From Maribacter dokdonensis DSW-8 (lineage in GTDB: Bacteria > Bacteroidota > Bacteroidia > Flavobacteriales > Flavobacteriaceae), in NCBI RefSeq assembly GCF_001447995.1, contig NZ_LDPE01000006.1, positions 1 to 64,000 of the forward strand: a stretch of 64,000 nt of DNA, written 5' to 3'. Made by a program: the position numbers and the translations under genes. The notes under the pieces are model-generated. The model searched no databases, was not told where the DNA came from, and saw only the letters and a list, made by a program, of their open reading frames with translations. Shown in pieces: positions 35,758 to 45,395 of this stretch. Every line of letters begins with the position of its first letter. Position 1 is the stretch's first letter.

Positions 35758-36714
35758 ATGAGCTTATTTAAAAAAATATTTTCTTCCCAGAAAAAAGAAA
35801 CCTTGGATAAAGGTTTGGAAAAAACGAAAACCAGCTTTTTTTCTAAATTAGGTAAAGCGGTTGCCGGTAAGTCAAAAGTAGATGATGATGTGTTGGATAA
35901 TCTTGAAGAAGTATTAGTGTCTTCAGATGTAGGGGTAGACACAACTTTAAAGATTATTGAAAGAATTGAAGCTAGGGTAGCACGTGATAAATATGTGGGT
36001 ACAGACGAGCTGAATTCAATTTTAAGAAGTGAGATTGCAGCACTTTTGTCCGAAACCAATGATGGTGACATATCTGATATGCAAATTCCTAAAGATAAAA
36101 AGCCATATGTAATTATGGTAGTAGGTGTCAACGGAGTTGGTAAAACTACAACCATTGGTAAATTAGCACATAGATTTAAAAACCAAGGTTTAAAAGTTGT
36201 ATTAGGTGCGGCAGATACCTTTAGGGCAGCAGCTATTGATCAATTGCAGGTTTGGGCAGATCGTGTAGATGTTCCTATTGTAAAACAACAAATGGGCAGT
36301 GACCCTGCATCCGTAGCTTTTGATACGCTAAGTTCTGCAGTTACTCAAGATGCAGACGTAGTAATTATCGATACCGCTGGGCGTTTACATAACAAGGTAA
36401 ATTTAATGAACGAGTTGACCAAGGTAAAACGCGTTATGCAAAAAGTTGTAGAAGATACACCGCATGAAGTCTTGTTGGTCCTTGATGGTTCTACAGGTCA
36501 AAATGCGTTTGAACAGGCAAAGCAGTTTACGAAGGCTACAGAAGTAACGGCATTGGCCATTACCAAATTAGATGGTACTGCAAAAGGTGGTGTGGTCATC
36601 GGAATTTCTGATCAATTTAAGATTCCTGTAAAATATATTGGAGTGGGTGAAGGTATTGAAGATTTACAGGCATTTAATAAGTACGAATTTGTAGATTCAT
36701 TCTTTAAGATTTAA
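35758..36714 (+). CDS. ftsY: Signal recognition particle receptor FtsY
   Basis: SRP receptor GTPase that docks ribosome-SRP complexes at the inner membrane. The 318 residues comprise a short basic N-terminus (MSLFKKIFSSQKK) in place of the long acidic A domain, a helical N domain, and the NG GTPase core: P-loop GVNGVGKTTTIGKLA, AADTFRAAAIDQL, DTAGRLHNK and TKLDGTAKGG. The closing GVGEGIEDL and F-x-F motifs are present. It has its own -7 box. Confidence 0.97.
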   Translation: MSLFKKIFSSQKKETLDKGLEKTKTSFFSKLGKAVAGKSKVDDDVLDNLEEVLVSSDVGVDTTLKIIERIEARVARDKYVGTDELNSILRSEIAALLSETNDGDISDMQIPKDKKPYVIMVVGVNGVGKTTTIGKLAHRFKNQGLKVVLGAADTFRAAAIDQLQVWADRVDVPIVKQQMGSDPASVAFDTLSSAVTQDADVVIIDTAGRLHNKVNLMNELTKVKRVMQKVVEDTPHEVLLVLDGSTGQNAFEQAKQFTKATEVTALAITKLDGTAKGGVVIGISDQFKIPVKYIGVGEGIEDLQAFNKYEFVDSFFKI

Positions 36715-36716
36715 AA

Positions 36717-37598
36717 TTGAGATACGGCTGGTTCATTTTTCCTCTTTTATTATGTAATCTGAGCTGGGGGCAAATGAACCACCCAAAAGCTAGTCCCTTC
36801 GCCAGGATTGAGCAAGAAGTAGGGCTCTCAAAAATTACCGTAGAGTATTCGCGGCCATCTGCCAAGGGTCGTACATTATTTGGTAACCAACCTAATGGAG
36901 CACCAGGCTTAGTGCCTTATGGGCGTATTTGGCGGGTAGGGGCAAATGAGTCAACCAAAATTACGTTTAGTACCAACGTAATAATCGGTGATAATTCTTT
37001 GGAAAAGGGTACTTATGCCCTTTATGCATTTCCAAATGAGAACAAATGGGAAATCGTATTCCATAAAAATCTAACGCATTGGGGAGATGGTAGAAAGAAC
37101 TACGACCCCAATGAAGATGCACTTCGTATTGCATTATTGCCAACCGAAGTGAAAGTTTTTCAAGAAAGTTTTCTGATTTCATTCGATGATATCGATCACA
37201 ACGGAACATTGATGAATTGGAATTGGGGAACAACACAAATATCTATACCCATTCATTTTGATACCAAGGCTATCATGAAAGTTCAAATAGCGAATAAACT
37301 TTCAAATGCTCCTAGTGCCCAAACGTATTATGAAATTGCTAGATATTATCAGGAGCAAAATATACATACAAATGAGGCAAAAGAGTATGTTGAAAGGGCT
37401 ATTGAATTAGGTGGCGATACTTATTATTTTCATAGAGTACGCTCATTAATATTGGCTGATCTAAAAATGTTTGATGAAGCAATCACAGCAGCAAAAATTT
37501 CTATGAAATTGGCGGAGAAGGAGGGGAAAGATGAATTTGTTCGCCTCAATCAAGATAATATTGCACATTGGAAAGCGCTTAGCATAATTAAACAATAA
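36717..37598 (+). CDS. DUF2911 domain protein with C-terminal TPR-like region
   Basis: TTG at 36717, 2 nt after the ftsY stop, is the likely start because it adds the signal peptide (FIFPLLLCNLSWGQ); the next Met is already in the mature part (MNHPKASP). The 293-residue protein has a DUF2911 beta-sandwich (ITVEYSRPSAKGRTLFG, IWRVGANESTKI, YALYAFPNENKWEIVFHK). A helical C-terminal segment of TPR type follows (about 205-290). It is periplasmic or surface-exposed; the function is unknown. Confidence 0.88.
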   Translation: MRYGWFIFPLLLCNLSWGQMNHPKASPFARIEQEVGLSKITVEYSRPSAKGRTLFGNQPNGAPGLVPYGRIWRVGANESTKITFSTNVIIGDNSLEKGTYALYAFPNENKWEIVFHKNLTHWGDGRKNYDPNEDALRIALLPTEVKVFQESFLISFDDIDHNGTLMNWNWGTTQISIPIHFDTKAIMKVQIANKLSNAPSAQTYYEIARYYQEQNIHTNEAKEYVERAIELGGDTYYFHRVRSLILADLKMFDEAITAAKISMKLAEKEGKDEFVRLNQDNIAHWKALSIIKQ

Positions 37599-37602
37599 TA
37601 AT

Positions 37603-39285
37603 ATGAAAAAACTCCTTTTGTTAATGGTCATCATTTTTTTGGGTGCCTGTAAAACTGAACAGGATACAAAAGAAAGGCGTGAAATTGTTCTTTGGACTCC
37701 CTATGACGATTCATTAGAAGTAGCTGGTAATGCCGATCATGATAATACTCGTATGCGGTACAAATTGATTCAATCTAAAGTGCTTGATAAAAATGAAGTG
37801 TTTAGGCCGCTATATAAAGAGGTTTCTAATCTGACGGAAGAAAAATACAAACTACTGCTACCTATGATTTTGGAGCAAGATATTTTTGTAATTCGAAATC
37901 ATATCAAAGAAGGGAGATTAACTTATGAGGATTTGGTTCTGTTTTATTTATACCGTATTTATAAATATGAATTGGATAATACCACAACGTTAAATACCGT
38001 AATTGCTCTTAATGAAGATGTTGTTCAGCAAGCTCGTGAGTTGGACGAGCAAAATGAAAAAGGAGTTGCCACCCAAATACAACATCCAATCTATGGCATG
38101 CCCATATTGTTAAAGGATAATATTAATACCGTAGGAATGAAAACAACGGCCGGTTCAATTGCTCTTATGGACAATAAAACGGAAGATTCATTTATAGTAC
38201 GGCAACTTAAAAAGAATGGTGCTTTAATTTTGGGTAAGGTAAATTTAAGCGAATGGGCTTATTTTTTATGTTCAGGTTGCCCAGTAGGGTATAGCGCATA
38301 TGGTGGTCAAACTTTGAACCCCTATGGTCGTAGAATATTTGAAACAGGCGGTTCCAGTTCTGGTAGTGGAACTGCAGTTGCGGCAAACTATGCAGTTGCG
38401 GCCGTTGGTACAGAGACATCAGGGTCTATATTGTCACCTAGTAGTCAAAATTCTGTTGTGGGCTTAAAACCAACCATAGGTTTATTAAGTAGGTCAGGAT
38501 TAGTTCCTATATCCAGTACTTTGGACACTCCCGGTCCAATGACCAAAAATGTAAAGGACAATGCTATTTTATTATCGGCTATGTTGGGTTATGATGAGGT
38601 GGATAGTGCATCTATGGAAGATAACTATCCGGGCATTTTATCCGCAGGCCTTAATCCTGAACCTCTAAATGAAATTAGGTTAGGAGCCATTAAAGAGCTA
38701 ATGGAATCTGATAGTATCTATAGAAAAACTATAGATAAACTAAAAAAAGAAGGTGCTACAATTATAGAAATAGTACCTCCGGAAGTAAGTATGGACGGAT
38801 TCTTAAGTATATTAAATATTGACATGCGAAATGATTTACCCTCTTATTTAAGGAATTATACGGATCCTAACTTAGTGAAGATAAAATCTCTTGAAGATGC
38901 AGTAGCATTCAACAATAATGATTCTTTAGTAAGAATCCCTTATGGTCAAGCGCTATTTAATGGCATAGTTTCAGATACCACAACTAGCTCAGAATTAGAG
39001 GAAATAAAACTGAATTTAGAAAAAAATGGACGAACGTTTTTTAATTCAGCTATGGATAAGAATAGGTTAGATGCAATACTTTCTATTAATAATTATCATG
39101 CAGGTTATGCTGCTGTTGCAAAATATCCAGCGCTTACAGTGCCTATGGGTTATAAACCATCTGGAGAACCAATTAGTCTAACTTTTATAGGCAAACAATT
39201 CACTGAAGCCAAATTGCTTAGAATTGGTAAAGCATATGAAGAAAAATTTCCTGTCAGGATCATGCCTACAGACTACAGAAATTAA
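37603..39285 (+). CDS. Amidase family lipoprotein
   Basis: The 560-residue protein has a lipobox (FLGAC, C16), so it is anchored in the envelope. It has the amidase-signature fold. The catalytic lysine lies in PILLKDNINT, and the serine pair lies in the Gly/Ser-rich GGSSSGSGTAVAANY and downstream VGTETSGSI. The usual role is hydrolysis of amides. Its export is unlike that of the cytoplasmic GatA subunit it resembles. It starts 4 nt after the DUF2911 gene, so a shared transcript is likely. Confidence 0.93.
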   Translation: MKKLLLLMVIIFLGACKTEQDTKERREIVLWTPYDDSLEVAGNADHDNTRMRYKLIQSKVLDKNEVFRPLYKEVSNLTEEKYKLLLPMILEQDIFVIRNHIKEGRLTYEDLVLFYLYRIYKYELDNTTTLNTVIALNEDVVQQARELDEQNEKGVATQIQHPIYGMPILLKDNINTVGMKTTAGSIALMDNKTEDSFIVRQLKKNGALILGKVNLSEWAYFLCSGCPVGYSAYGGQTLNPYGRRIFETGGSSSGSGTAVAANYAVAAVGTETSGSILSPSSQNSVVGLKPTIGLLSRSGLVPISSTLDTPGPMTKNVKDNAILLSAMLGYDEVDSASMEDNYPGILSAGLNPEPLNEIRLGAIKELMESDSIYRKTIDKLKKEGATIIEIVPPEVSMDGFLSILNIDMRNDLPSYLRNYTDPNLVKIKSLEDAVAFNNNDSLVRIPYGQALFNGIVSDTTTSSELEEIKLNLEKNGRTFFNSAMDKNRLDAILSINNYHAGYAAVAKYPALTVPMGYKPSGEPISLTFIGKQFTEAKLLRIGKAYEEKFPVRIMPTDYRN

Positions 39286-39301
39286 TATTGTTTTAGGTGT
39301 C

Positions 39302-40147
39302 ATGAAAAGAAGGGGATTTATAAAGAACACTTTTCGATGGGGAGGGGGATTAGGGTTGTTGGTCGGTTTATATAGTTGGCAAATAGAGCCTTTTTGGCTG
39401 AAATATGTTCATTTAAAAATGCCATTAAAAAACTTACCTGATGCCCTTGTAGGTAAAACACTGATGCAGATTAGTGATATACATATCGGTAATTCGTTCG
39501 ATTATCAATATATCATAGATTCGTTTGAGGAAGCACAAAAATTGAATCCTGATTTTGTAGTCTATACTGGAGATTATGTAACCTATGAAAATAACGAACA
39601 GATTGATCAGTTGAATGAGGTGCTACAATATGTGGTAAAGGGTACTTTAGGTACTATAGGTATTCTAGGTAATCATGATTATGGTATCGACTTTGTCGAA
39701 GAACCTGTGGCAAAGACCATCACTGAAAGTTTAAGGGCAGTAGGCGTCACCATGTTGAGAAATGATGCTATTGAAATAGACGGACTCAATTTTTTGGGAA
39801 TGGATGATTTTTGGGGAAGTAATTTCTATCCCTTGAAAGCTACCGCTAAATATAGACCTGAAATGGCGAATATCACTTTATGTCACAATCCTGATGTATG
39901 CGATTTACCTGTTTGGAACAATTTTAAGGGGTGGATATTATCTGGTCATACCCACGGTGGGCAAGTAAAACCACCATTTTTACCCGCTCCATTACTTCCA
40001 GTGAAAAATAAAAATTACGATGCAGGTATTAAAAAATTGGGAAAAGGAAAAACGCTTTATATAAACAGTGCCATAGGATGTCTTCGCCAAGTACGCTTAA
40101 ATGTAAGACCAGAGATTACGGTTTTTGAGCTTACAAAAGAAGTTTAG
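39302..40147 (+). CDS. Metallophosphoesterase with N-terminal membrane anchor
   Basis: ATG at 39302 (MKRRGFIKNTFRWGG) is preferred over one at 39224, which would overlap the amidase by 62 nt. The 281-residue product has a basic n-region, one hydrophobic segment (about 10-30), then the calcineurin-like core: MQISDIHIGN, YTGDYVTY, GILGNHDYG and LSGHTHGGQVKPP. These give the D-x-H, GDxx, GNHD/E and GHxH metal-ligand motifs. It resembles YkuE-type phosphoesterases that face the periplasm. It is downstream of the amidase with a 16-nt gap. Confidence 0.92.
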   Translation: MKRRGFIKNTFRWGGGLGLLVGLYSWQIEPFWLKYVHLKMPLKNLPDALVGKTLMQISDIHIGNSFDYQYIIDSFEEAQKLNPDFVVYTGDYVTYENNEQIDQLNEVLQYVVKGTLGTIGILGNHDYGIDFVEEPVAKTITESLRAVGVTMLRNDAIEIDGLNFLGMDDFWGSNFYPLKATAKYRPEMANITLCHNPDVCDLPVWNNFKGWILSGHTHGGQVKPPFLPAPLLPVKNKNYDAGIKKLGKGKTLYINSAIGCLRQVRLNVRPEITVFELTKEV

Positions 40148-40159
40148 GGTATCCTGTAG

Positions 40160-40762
40160 CTAATCAATAGTTTGTATTACAGTCTCGGAAGGTAATCTAA
40201 ATTTACCTATTAAATTGGGTTGTGTACTATCTTCCTTATGCCTGTAGCCAATTGCAACCGAAAATAAAACTTTATGATCTTTGAGTTTTAGAATTTCCTT
40301 GTATTTTTCAGGTTCAATACCTTCCATGGGTGTAGAGTCTATTTCCATAGCTGCACAGGCTGCCAAAAAGAAACCTAATGTTATGTATACTTGATGGGTA
40401 AGCCAATTAATGGTTTTTTCGTGCGGTTGTGGTTTTACAAATTGTTTATAGAACCTCACAGAACCTTCATTTAGATTTTCTTCAACTCTTCTTTCAAATT
40501 CTAGCAAGTTGTCCATAACGCTAAATACAACTAAATGACTAGCATCCTTAATTTTGGAAGCATTAAAATAAGATGCTTCGGCTAAATCATCTTTTATTTG
40601 TTCATTTGATACAAAAGTAAATAACCATGGTTGGCTATTAATTGAAGAAGGACTTAGTTTGAGTATATCCTTTAAATCTTGAATATCTGAATTTGATATC
40701 TTACGGGTTGCATCATATTTTTTAGTTGTGTACCTATTTTCTGCAAATTGCTTAAAGTCCAT
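40160..40762 (-). CDS. NAD(P)H-dependent nitroreductase family protein
   Basis: The 200-residue flavoprotein has the nitroreductase fold: FAENRYTTKKYDATRK at the start, LSPSSINSQPWLF (FMN-binding loop) and a C-terminal GYRHKEDSTQ. This length and pattern fit the NfsB-like/MhqN-type group. It would reduce nitro groups or quinones. It has no clear operon partner: a 67-bp gap separates it from the serine hydrolase upstream on the same strand. Confidence 0.9.
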   Translation of the reverse strand: MDFKQFAENRYTTKKYDATRKISNSDIQDLKDILKLSPSSINSQPWLFTFVSNEQIKDDLAEASYFNASKIKDASHLVVFSVMDNLLEFERRVEENLNEGSVRFYKQFVKPQPHEKTINWLTHQVYITLGFFLAACAAMEIDSTPMEGIEPEKYKEILKLKDHKVLFSVAIGYRHKEDSTQPNLIGKFRLPSETVIQTID

Positions 40763-40829
40763 TGTATCTAAATTGATTTATTTCTAGTTTTATAACTTAG
40801 AATAGTAGTTTTTATTCTAATATACAAGG

Positions 40830-41954
40830 TTAATTTTCTATTACTGCATTTATCAATTCCCATAATTCGTTGTCAAAACTAGAAGGTCCTAAAAGTTCTT
40901 CATTGCTAGCTCCGCCCATACGTACTATAACCATATCTAAGCTTGGTACCATATATAACTTTTGATCGTTTAAGCCAAGTCCTGCGATAAGGTCGTCTGG
41001 AGCATTAGGTATTAAGCTACCTGTAAATTCGTCTTCTGAACTTGGTAGTCTAAAGCTGCTTTTACCGTTTAACCAATAGAGGTAGCCGTAAGCAAGGTTA
41101 TGGTTTTGAGACGAATTGGTCATGGCATTAAAATATTCTTGGTCGGAAAGAATAGAGGTGCCATCCCAATTACCTTGGTTAAGGTTTAAAATTCCGAAGC
41201 GGGCCATACTTCTTGCGGTACTGAAAAATACGTTGTTGTATCCTATTTTAAGGAACAAACCTTGCATACCAATAGGTTCTTTGATTTTTTCGGAGAAATA
41301 TGAATTGAAATCTCTTTCTGTAGCGTTAGCAATTACATCATCTAACATAGTATACGGTCCGTTATGGTAGTACCAAAATGTATTTGGGTCATTTAAAAAG
41401 TTTAAGCATTCTGGGTCAGTACAGAAAATATCTTCAACCGTATAATCTAGACCGGTTGTCATTGTCAATTGGTTCTTAATAGTAATATTCTGTTCTTGGT
41501 TTAAGGGCATATTTGTCCATCCCTCACCTAAATAGGTAGATGTGGGTTCCAATATATTTAAGAAACCTTCTTCTTGGGCAATACCTGTTAACATTGCAGT
41601 TAAATTTTTTCCAGCGGAATTCCATGCATGATTGTCGTCAGATTTAAAATCACCAAAGTATTTTTCTATGACAATTCTTCCGTCCTTTATTATAATGAAA
41701 GCATCTGTATTGTTATTTTCTAAAAAGAAGTATAAGTTACTGACTTCATCTTCATTCCATCCTAATGTTTCCATAGAAAGGGTTTCCCACTCGTTTGTTC
41801 TGGAAATAGGTGGAAAATATGTTTCGGTAGGTACTGGTGTTACAGCAGGTGGCGTTCCACTTTTTCCTGTTTCAGTAGATGGTTCAGAATCACTTGAACA
41901 TGAAACAAAAACAGATAGTAGGGCAATTAGGCTGAAATATTGGGAGAATTTCAT
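40830..41954 (-). CDS. Serine hydrolase (beta-lactamase/class C-like) lipoprotein
   Basis: The 374-residue precursor has a lipobox (FVSC, C19) after an N-terminal signal segment. A Ser/Thr/Pro-rich linker follows and then a class C-like serine hydrolase domain. The SxxK motif is seen as WNSAGKNL; a tyrosine in TGLDYTVED is a candidate for the second motif region, but a classical YxN is not obvious. These families include esterases and D-aminopeptidase-like enzymes. The envelope location fits a peptidoglycan or peptide substrate, but this is inferred. Confidence 0.85.
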   Translation of the reverse strand: MKFSQYFSLIALLSVFVSCSSDSEPSTETGKSGTPPAVTPVPTETYFPPISRTNEWETLSMETLGWNEDEVSNLYFFLENNNTDAFIIIKDGRIVIEKYFGDFKSDDNHAWNSAGKNLTAMLTGIAQEEGFLNILEPTSTYLGEGWTNMPLNQEQNITIKNQLTMTTGLDYTVEDIFCTDPECLNFLNDPNTFWYYHNGPYTMLDDVIANATERDFNSYFSEKIKEPIGMQGLFLKIGYNNVFFSTARSMARFGILNLNQGNWDGTSILSDQEYFNAMTNSSQNHNLAYGYLYWLNGKSSFRLPSSEDEFTGSLIPNAPDDLIAGLGLNDQKLYMVPSLDMVIVRMGGASNEELLGPSSFDNELWELINAVIEN

Positions 41955-42047
41955 TTTAAATTTAAGTTTTGGGCGTTAATAAACCGTAATCAACTAAAGA
42001 TTACAAGTAAATTTGTCCATATCTAACGTTTTTAAATACCCAAATCG

Positions 42048-42055
42048 TATTTTTG
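42048..42055 (+). promoter_or_regulatory. -7 box of rimO
   Basis: TATTTTTG matches TAnnTTTG and ends 16 nt before the rimO ATG. No -33 TTG is at the right distance. Confidence 0.5.
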
Positions 42056-42071
42056 CACCCCAATTAAAATT

Positions 42072-43373
42072 ATGAGGACAAAATCTCTTAAGAGGAACAA
42101 AATCAACGTAGTAACGCTAGGTTGTTCAAAAAATGTTTATGATTCTGAAGTACTCATGGGCCAATTAAAGGCTAACGACAAAGAAGTTGTGCATGAAGAA
42201 GAAGGGAACATCGTAGTAATTAACACATGCGGCTTTATTGCTAATGCCAAAGAAGAGAGTGTTAATACCATTTTAGAATATGTTCAAAAGAAAGAAGAAG
42301 GTGCGGTTGATAAAGTTTTTGTAACCGGTTGCTTAAGTGAACGCTATAAGCCAGATTTGCAAAAAGAGATACCAAATGTAGATGAGTATTTTGGCACTAG
42401 TGAATTGCCAGGGTTATTAAAAGCGCTAGGAGCAGATTATAAGCATGAGTTAATAGGTGAGCGTTTGACCACTACACCAAAAAACTATGCTTATTTGAAA
42501 ATAGCCGAAGGTTGTGATAGACCTTGTTCATTTTGCGCTATTCCATTAATGCGTGGTAAACATAAAAGTACACCAATTGAAGAATTGGTGACAGAAGCTG
42601 AAAAACTTGCCGGCAAAGGGGTAAAAGAACTTATTTTGATAGCTCAAGATTTAACTTACTACGGTCTTGACCTTTATAAGAAAAGAAATCTTGCCGAATT
42701 ATTAGAGGCATTAGTGAAAGTTGAAGGTATTGAATGGATACGTTTGCATTATGCATTTCCGGCAGGTTTTCCAATGGATGTACTTGATGTAATGAATAGG
42801 GAACCAAAAGTCTGTAACTATTTGGATATCCCATTACAACATATATCTGATAGTATTTTAAAAAGTATGCGTCGTGGTACTACGGAGGCTAAAACGACCA
42901 AGTTGTTAAAAGAATTTAGGGAGGCGGTACCTGAAATGACCATTAGGACCACCTTAATCGTAGGATATCCAGGAGAGACCGAAGAAGATTTTGAAATTCT
43001 TAAAAATTGGGTAATTGCCATGCGTTTTGAGCGTTTGGGGTGTTTTACATATAGCCATGAAGAAAATACACATGCCTATAGTTTGGTTGATGATGTGCCT
43101 GAAGAAGTAAAGCAAGAACGTGCAAATATCATCATGGAAATACAATCTCAAATTTCTTGGGAATTGAACCAACATAAAGTAGGTGAAACATTTAGATGCA
43201 TAATTGATCGTAAAGAAGGAAATTACTTTATCGGAAGAACTGAGTTTGATTCACCGGATGTGGATAATGAAGTGTTGATCGATGCTACTAAACATTATGT
43301 GAAACAGGGAGAATTTGTAAATGTGAAAATTACAGAGGCCGCAGATTTTGATTTATACGGTGAGCCTGTTTAA
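42072..43373 (+). CDS. rimO: Ribosomal protein S12 methylthiotransferase RimO
   Basis: Radical-SAM methylthiotransferase that modifies an Asp of ribosomal protein S12. The 433-residue protein has the N-terminal UPF0004 domain (VTLGCSKNVYDSEVL, NTCGFI, VTGCLSERY). The radical-SAM cluster motif is C148-x3-C152-x2-C155 (GCDRPCSFCAIP), with a TIM-barrel core and a C-terminal TRAM domain. The length matches the family. A terminator follows. Confidence 0.97.
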   Translation: MRTKSLKRNKINVVTLGCSKNVYDSEVLMGQLKANDKEVVHEEEGNIVVINTCGFIANAKEESVNTILEYVQKKEEGAVDKVFVTGCLSERYKPDLQKEIPNVDEYFGTSELPGLLKALGADYKHELIGERLTTTPKNYAYLKIAEGCDRPCSFCAIPLMRGKHKSTPIEELVTEAEKLAGKGVKELILIAQDLTYYGLDLYKKRNLAELLEALVKVEGIEWIRLHYAFPAGFPMDVLDVMNREPKVCNYLDIPLQHISDSILKSMRRGTTEAKTTKLLKEFREAVPEMTIRTTLIVGYPGETEEDFEILKNWVIAMRFERLGCFTYSHEENTHAYSLVDDVPEEVKQERANIIMEIQSQISWELNQHKVGETFRCIIDRKEGNYFIGRTEFDSPDVDNEVLIDATKHYVKQGEFVNVKITEAADFDLYGEPV

Positions 43374-43408
43374 AAAAAAATCCCAATTTTAGTTGGGATT
43401 TTTTTTTA
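43373..43408. terminator. Bidirectional terminator between rimO and the barrel protein gene
   Basis: ATCCCAA/TTGGGAT (43380-43386 and 43393-43399) with a 6-nt loop lies between long A and T runs, so it serves both convergent genes. Confidence 0.92.
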
Positions 43409-43409
43409 C

Positions 43410-44018
43410 CTAAAAAGTGATGTTTACAAATGGGATTATTGGGCTAGAATAAACACTTTCGTCATCATCATATAACACATTAAATTTGGCACCAATAGAG
43501 ATTTTATTATTAATGTTGTAGCCTGCGCCAACAAATAATGCGGATTCCCAAAAATCATCTTTAATTTCACCAGTAGGTGTTTCTTGTTTTGTATTCACTT
43601 TTAATTGGGCAAACTCCAACAAGCTCATTAATTTTTTAGATAGATTGTATTGTCCAATAACGTTAGCACCAAAGGTTGTAGTTTTTTGAACATTTTTAAT
43701 GGAATTATAACTTCCTTGAACTCCCACGCCTAAACTAAAATTATCGCTTACATTATATATTAAGTTAGGTGACAAGCTAATATTGGTGCCTCCTAAAAAA
43801 TTGAGTCCAAAGCCACATCCAAATTTTAGGCGTGGATCAACAGTGACCAAACTATCAACTGTTTGTAGTTGCTCTGTTGTTGTGCTATCTAAGGAAACAG
43901 GAGTGTTCATTGTAGCTGAACTATCTATTACCGAGATATTGGTTACTTGTGAAGATACTTGTGCGTAAATAGCAAAAAAGACCAATGACAAGGCATTGGT
44001 TAAGACAGATTTTTTCAT
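43410..44018 (-). CDS. Outer-membrane beta-barrel protein
   Basis: The 202-residue precursor has a signal peptide with a likely cleavage near SSQV. A Ser/Thr-rich N-terminal segment (about 25-65) is followed by a small beta-barrel (about 66-202) with alternating strands such as FGCGFGLNFLGG, FSLGVGVQGSY and GYNINNKISIGAKF, ending in aromatic IPFVNITF. This is the pattern of OmpW/OmpA-barrel-like proteins. Ligand or role is not visible. Confidence 0.85.
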   Translation of the reverse strand: MKKSVLTNALSLVFFAIYAQVSSQVTNISVIDSSATMNTPVSLDSTTTEQLQTVDSLVTVDPRLKFGCGFGLNFLGGTNISLSPNLIYNVSDNFSLGVGVQGSYNSIKNVQKTTTFGANVIGQYNLSKKLMSLLEFAQLKVNTKQETPTGEIKDDFWESALFVGAGYNINNKISIGAKFNVLYDDDESVYSSPIIPFVNITF

Positions 44019-44168
44019 TTTTAAATTTTGGTTATGTGTTATATAGAGTTTAAATATAAATCATTTAATATTAAACTCGTTTAGCCAAAATTAGCATAAA
44101 AATAAAAATTATGTTCGTAACTATAATTTTGGTATCGTATTAACTAATTGATTAAAAGATAATTATGT

Positions 44169-45395
44169 TCAAAGTTCTTTCTTCATCATGCCTATAGTGA
44201 AATAACCGAGCAGAATTATTATAAGTCCTGTTATTCCCCAAAGCCACCACTTATTTTCAAAAAGAGGAGCAGTAGTTATAGATTCTTTTTTTTGTATATC
44301 TATTGTCTTTCCTAAATTTAAATTAGTAATATTTTGAGGTAAAATTATTTTTGTCTTGGCAATGTCGTAATTTGGAGATTTGTCTGTATTTTTTCCATAC
44401 ACCATAAAGTAATTGGCAGGCGCGGTAAAGCGTGTTGTTAAGGTGTGTATAAAACCTCTTAGTGTTACACTGGAAATGTTCAGGGGTTGATTGTCATAGT
44501 TTAATATAATGATACGTACTTTTTTTGCTAGTATACTAGGAAGTTCAAAGTTGTTATCTTCCATTGAAGAAAGTGTTTTGGTGGTCAGAGGTCTATAATT
44601 ATAATACCAGCCTTTTTCCGATTTAACACTATCTGCTAAATATTGTAATGATATGGATCTATTATAGTCAAAATTATCATCTACTGTGACAGTTAAAAAA
44701 TCTAATGGTACCTTGGTGCTTAGTTCCACATCAACAATAGTATTCTTTTCTTGTTCTTTTACTTGAAATGATTGTACCTGATAATTTCGATATGCGGCTT
44801 CCTTTTTTGCCTTTTTAAGAATTTTCACCGTAGCTAATTTTGGCTCTACTTCACTCTTGATCAATAAGCGATAATACCTATAGCTGGTATCGGAAAATTT
44901 TAGAGTTGTAAAGGCGTAATTGGTCTGGTCATTGTTTATGGATAGAATGCGATAATCTTCCAAAATGGTGAACCATTGTTTTTGATGCTGACTACCCTCT
45001 AAAGTTATTTCCCAGTTGAAATTTTGGTCTTTTAAATCTAGTATAATCTCATTGATGGTTTCTTTATTTGGCAATTCATAGGTGAAGTAATATCCTTTTG
45101 TATTATGAACCCGATTCAAAAGATTAAAAGAAATTTCGTCGTTGGCCTGGGTTGCCTTTGAAGTCTTGTGTATATAAGGCGCTTCAATAGTATCTGTTGC
45201 GGTTATGCCATAAATTCTAATATCGCTTAAGTTGGCATTCAAATCTTTAAATACGGAATTTGGTATTTCAATGTTGTGCCATAAGCTATCTATCCCTTTT
45301 AGTTCTATTTTTTTAGCATAGGAATGCATTTGCGCAAAAGAAAATGATGTTATTATAAAGGCAAAGAATGTTAAGTGATAATTATTTGACTTCAT
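44169..45395 (-). CDS. DUF3999 domain membrane protein
   Basis: The 408-residue protein has an N-terminal signal peptide (FSFAQ), a large beta-rich extracytoplasmic region (about 30-370) and one C-terminal membrane helix (WWLWGITGLIIILLGYFTI) followed by a short basic tail. This fits DUF3999, a family usually found beside DUF2339. It overlaps the end of the DUF2339 gene by 14 nt, so the two are co-translated. The function is unknown. Confidence 0.85.
   Translation of the reverse strand: MKSNNYHLTFFAFIITSFSFAQMHSYAKKIELKGIDSLWHNIEIPNSVFKDLNANLSDIRIYGITATDTIEAPYIHKTSKATQANDEISFNLLNRVHNTKGYYFTYELPNKETINEIILDLKDQNFNWEITLEGSQHQKQWFTILEDYRILSINNDQTNYAFTTLKFSDTSYRYYRLLIKSEVEPKLATVKILKKAKKEAAYRNYQVQSFQVKEQEKNTIVDVELSTKVPLDFLTVTVDDNFDYNRSISLQYLADSVKSEKGWYYNYRPLTTKTLSSMEDNNFELPSILAKKVRIIILNYDNQPLNISSVTLRGFIHTLTTRFTAPANYFMVYGKNTDKSPNYDIAKTKIILPQNITNLNLGKTIDIQKKESITTAPLFENKWWLWGITGLIIILLGYFTIGMMKKEL

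Noticed and set aside
39224..39301. Upstream start of the metallophosphoesterase inside the amidase gene
   Set aside because: It would overlap the amidase by 62 nt; the ATG at 39302 gives a normal anchored N-terminus.
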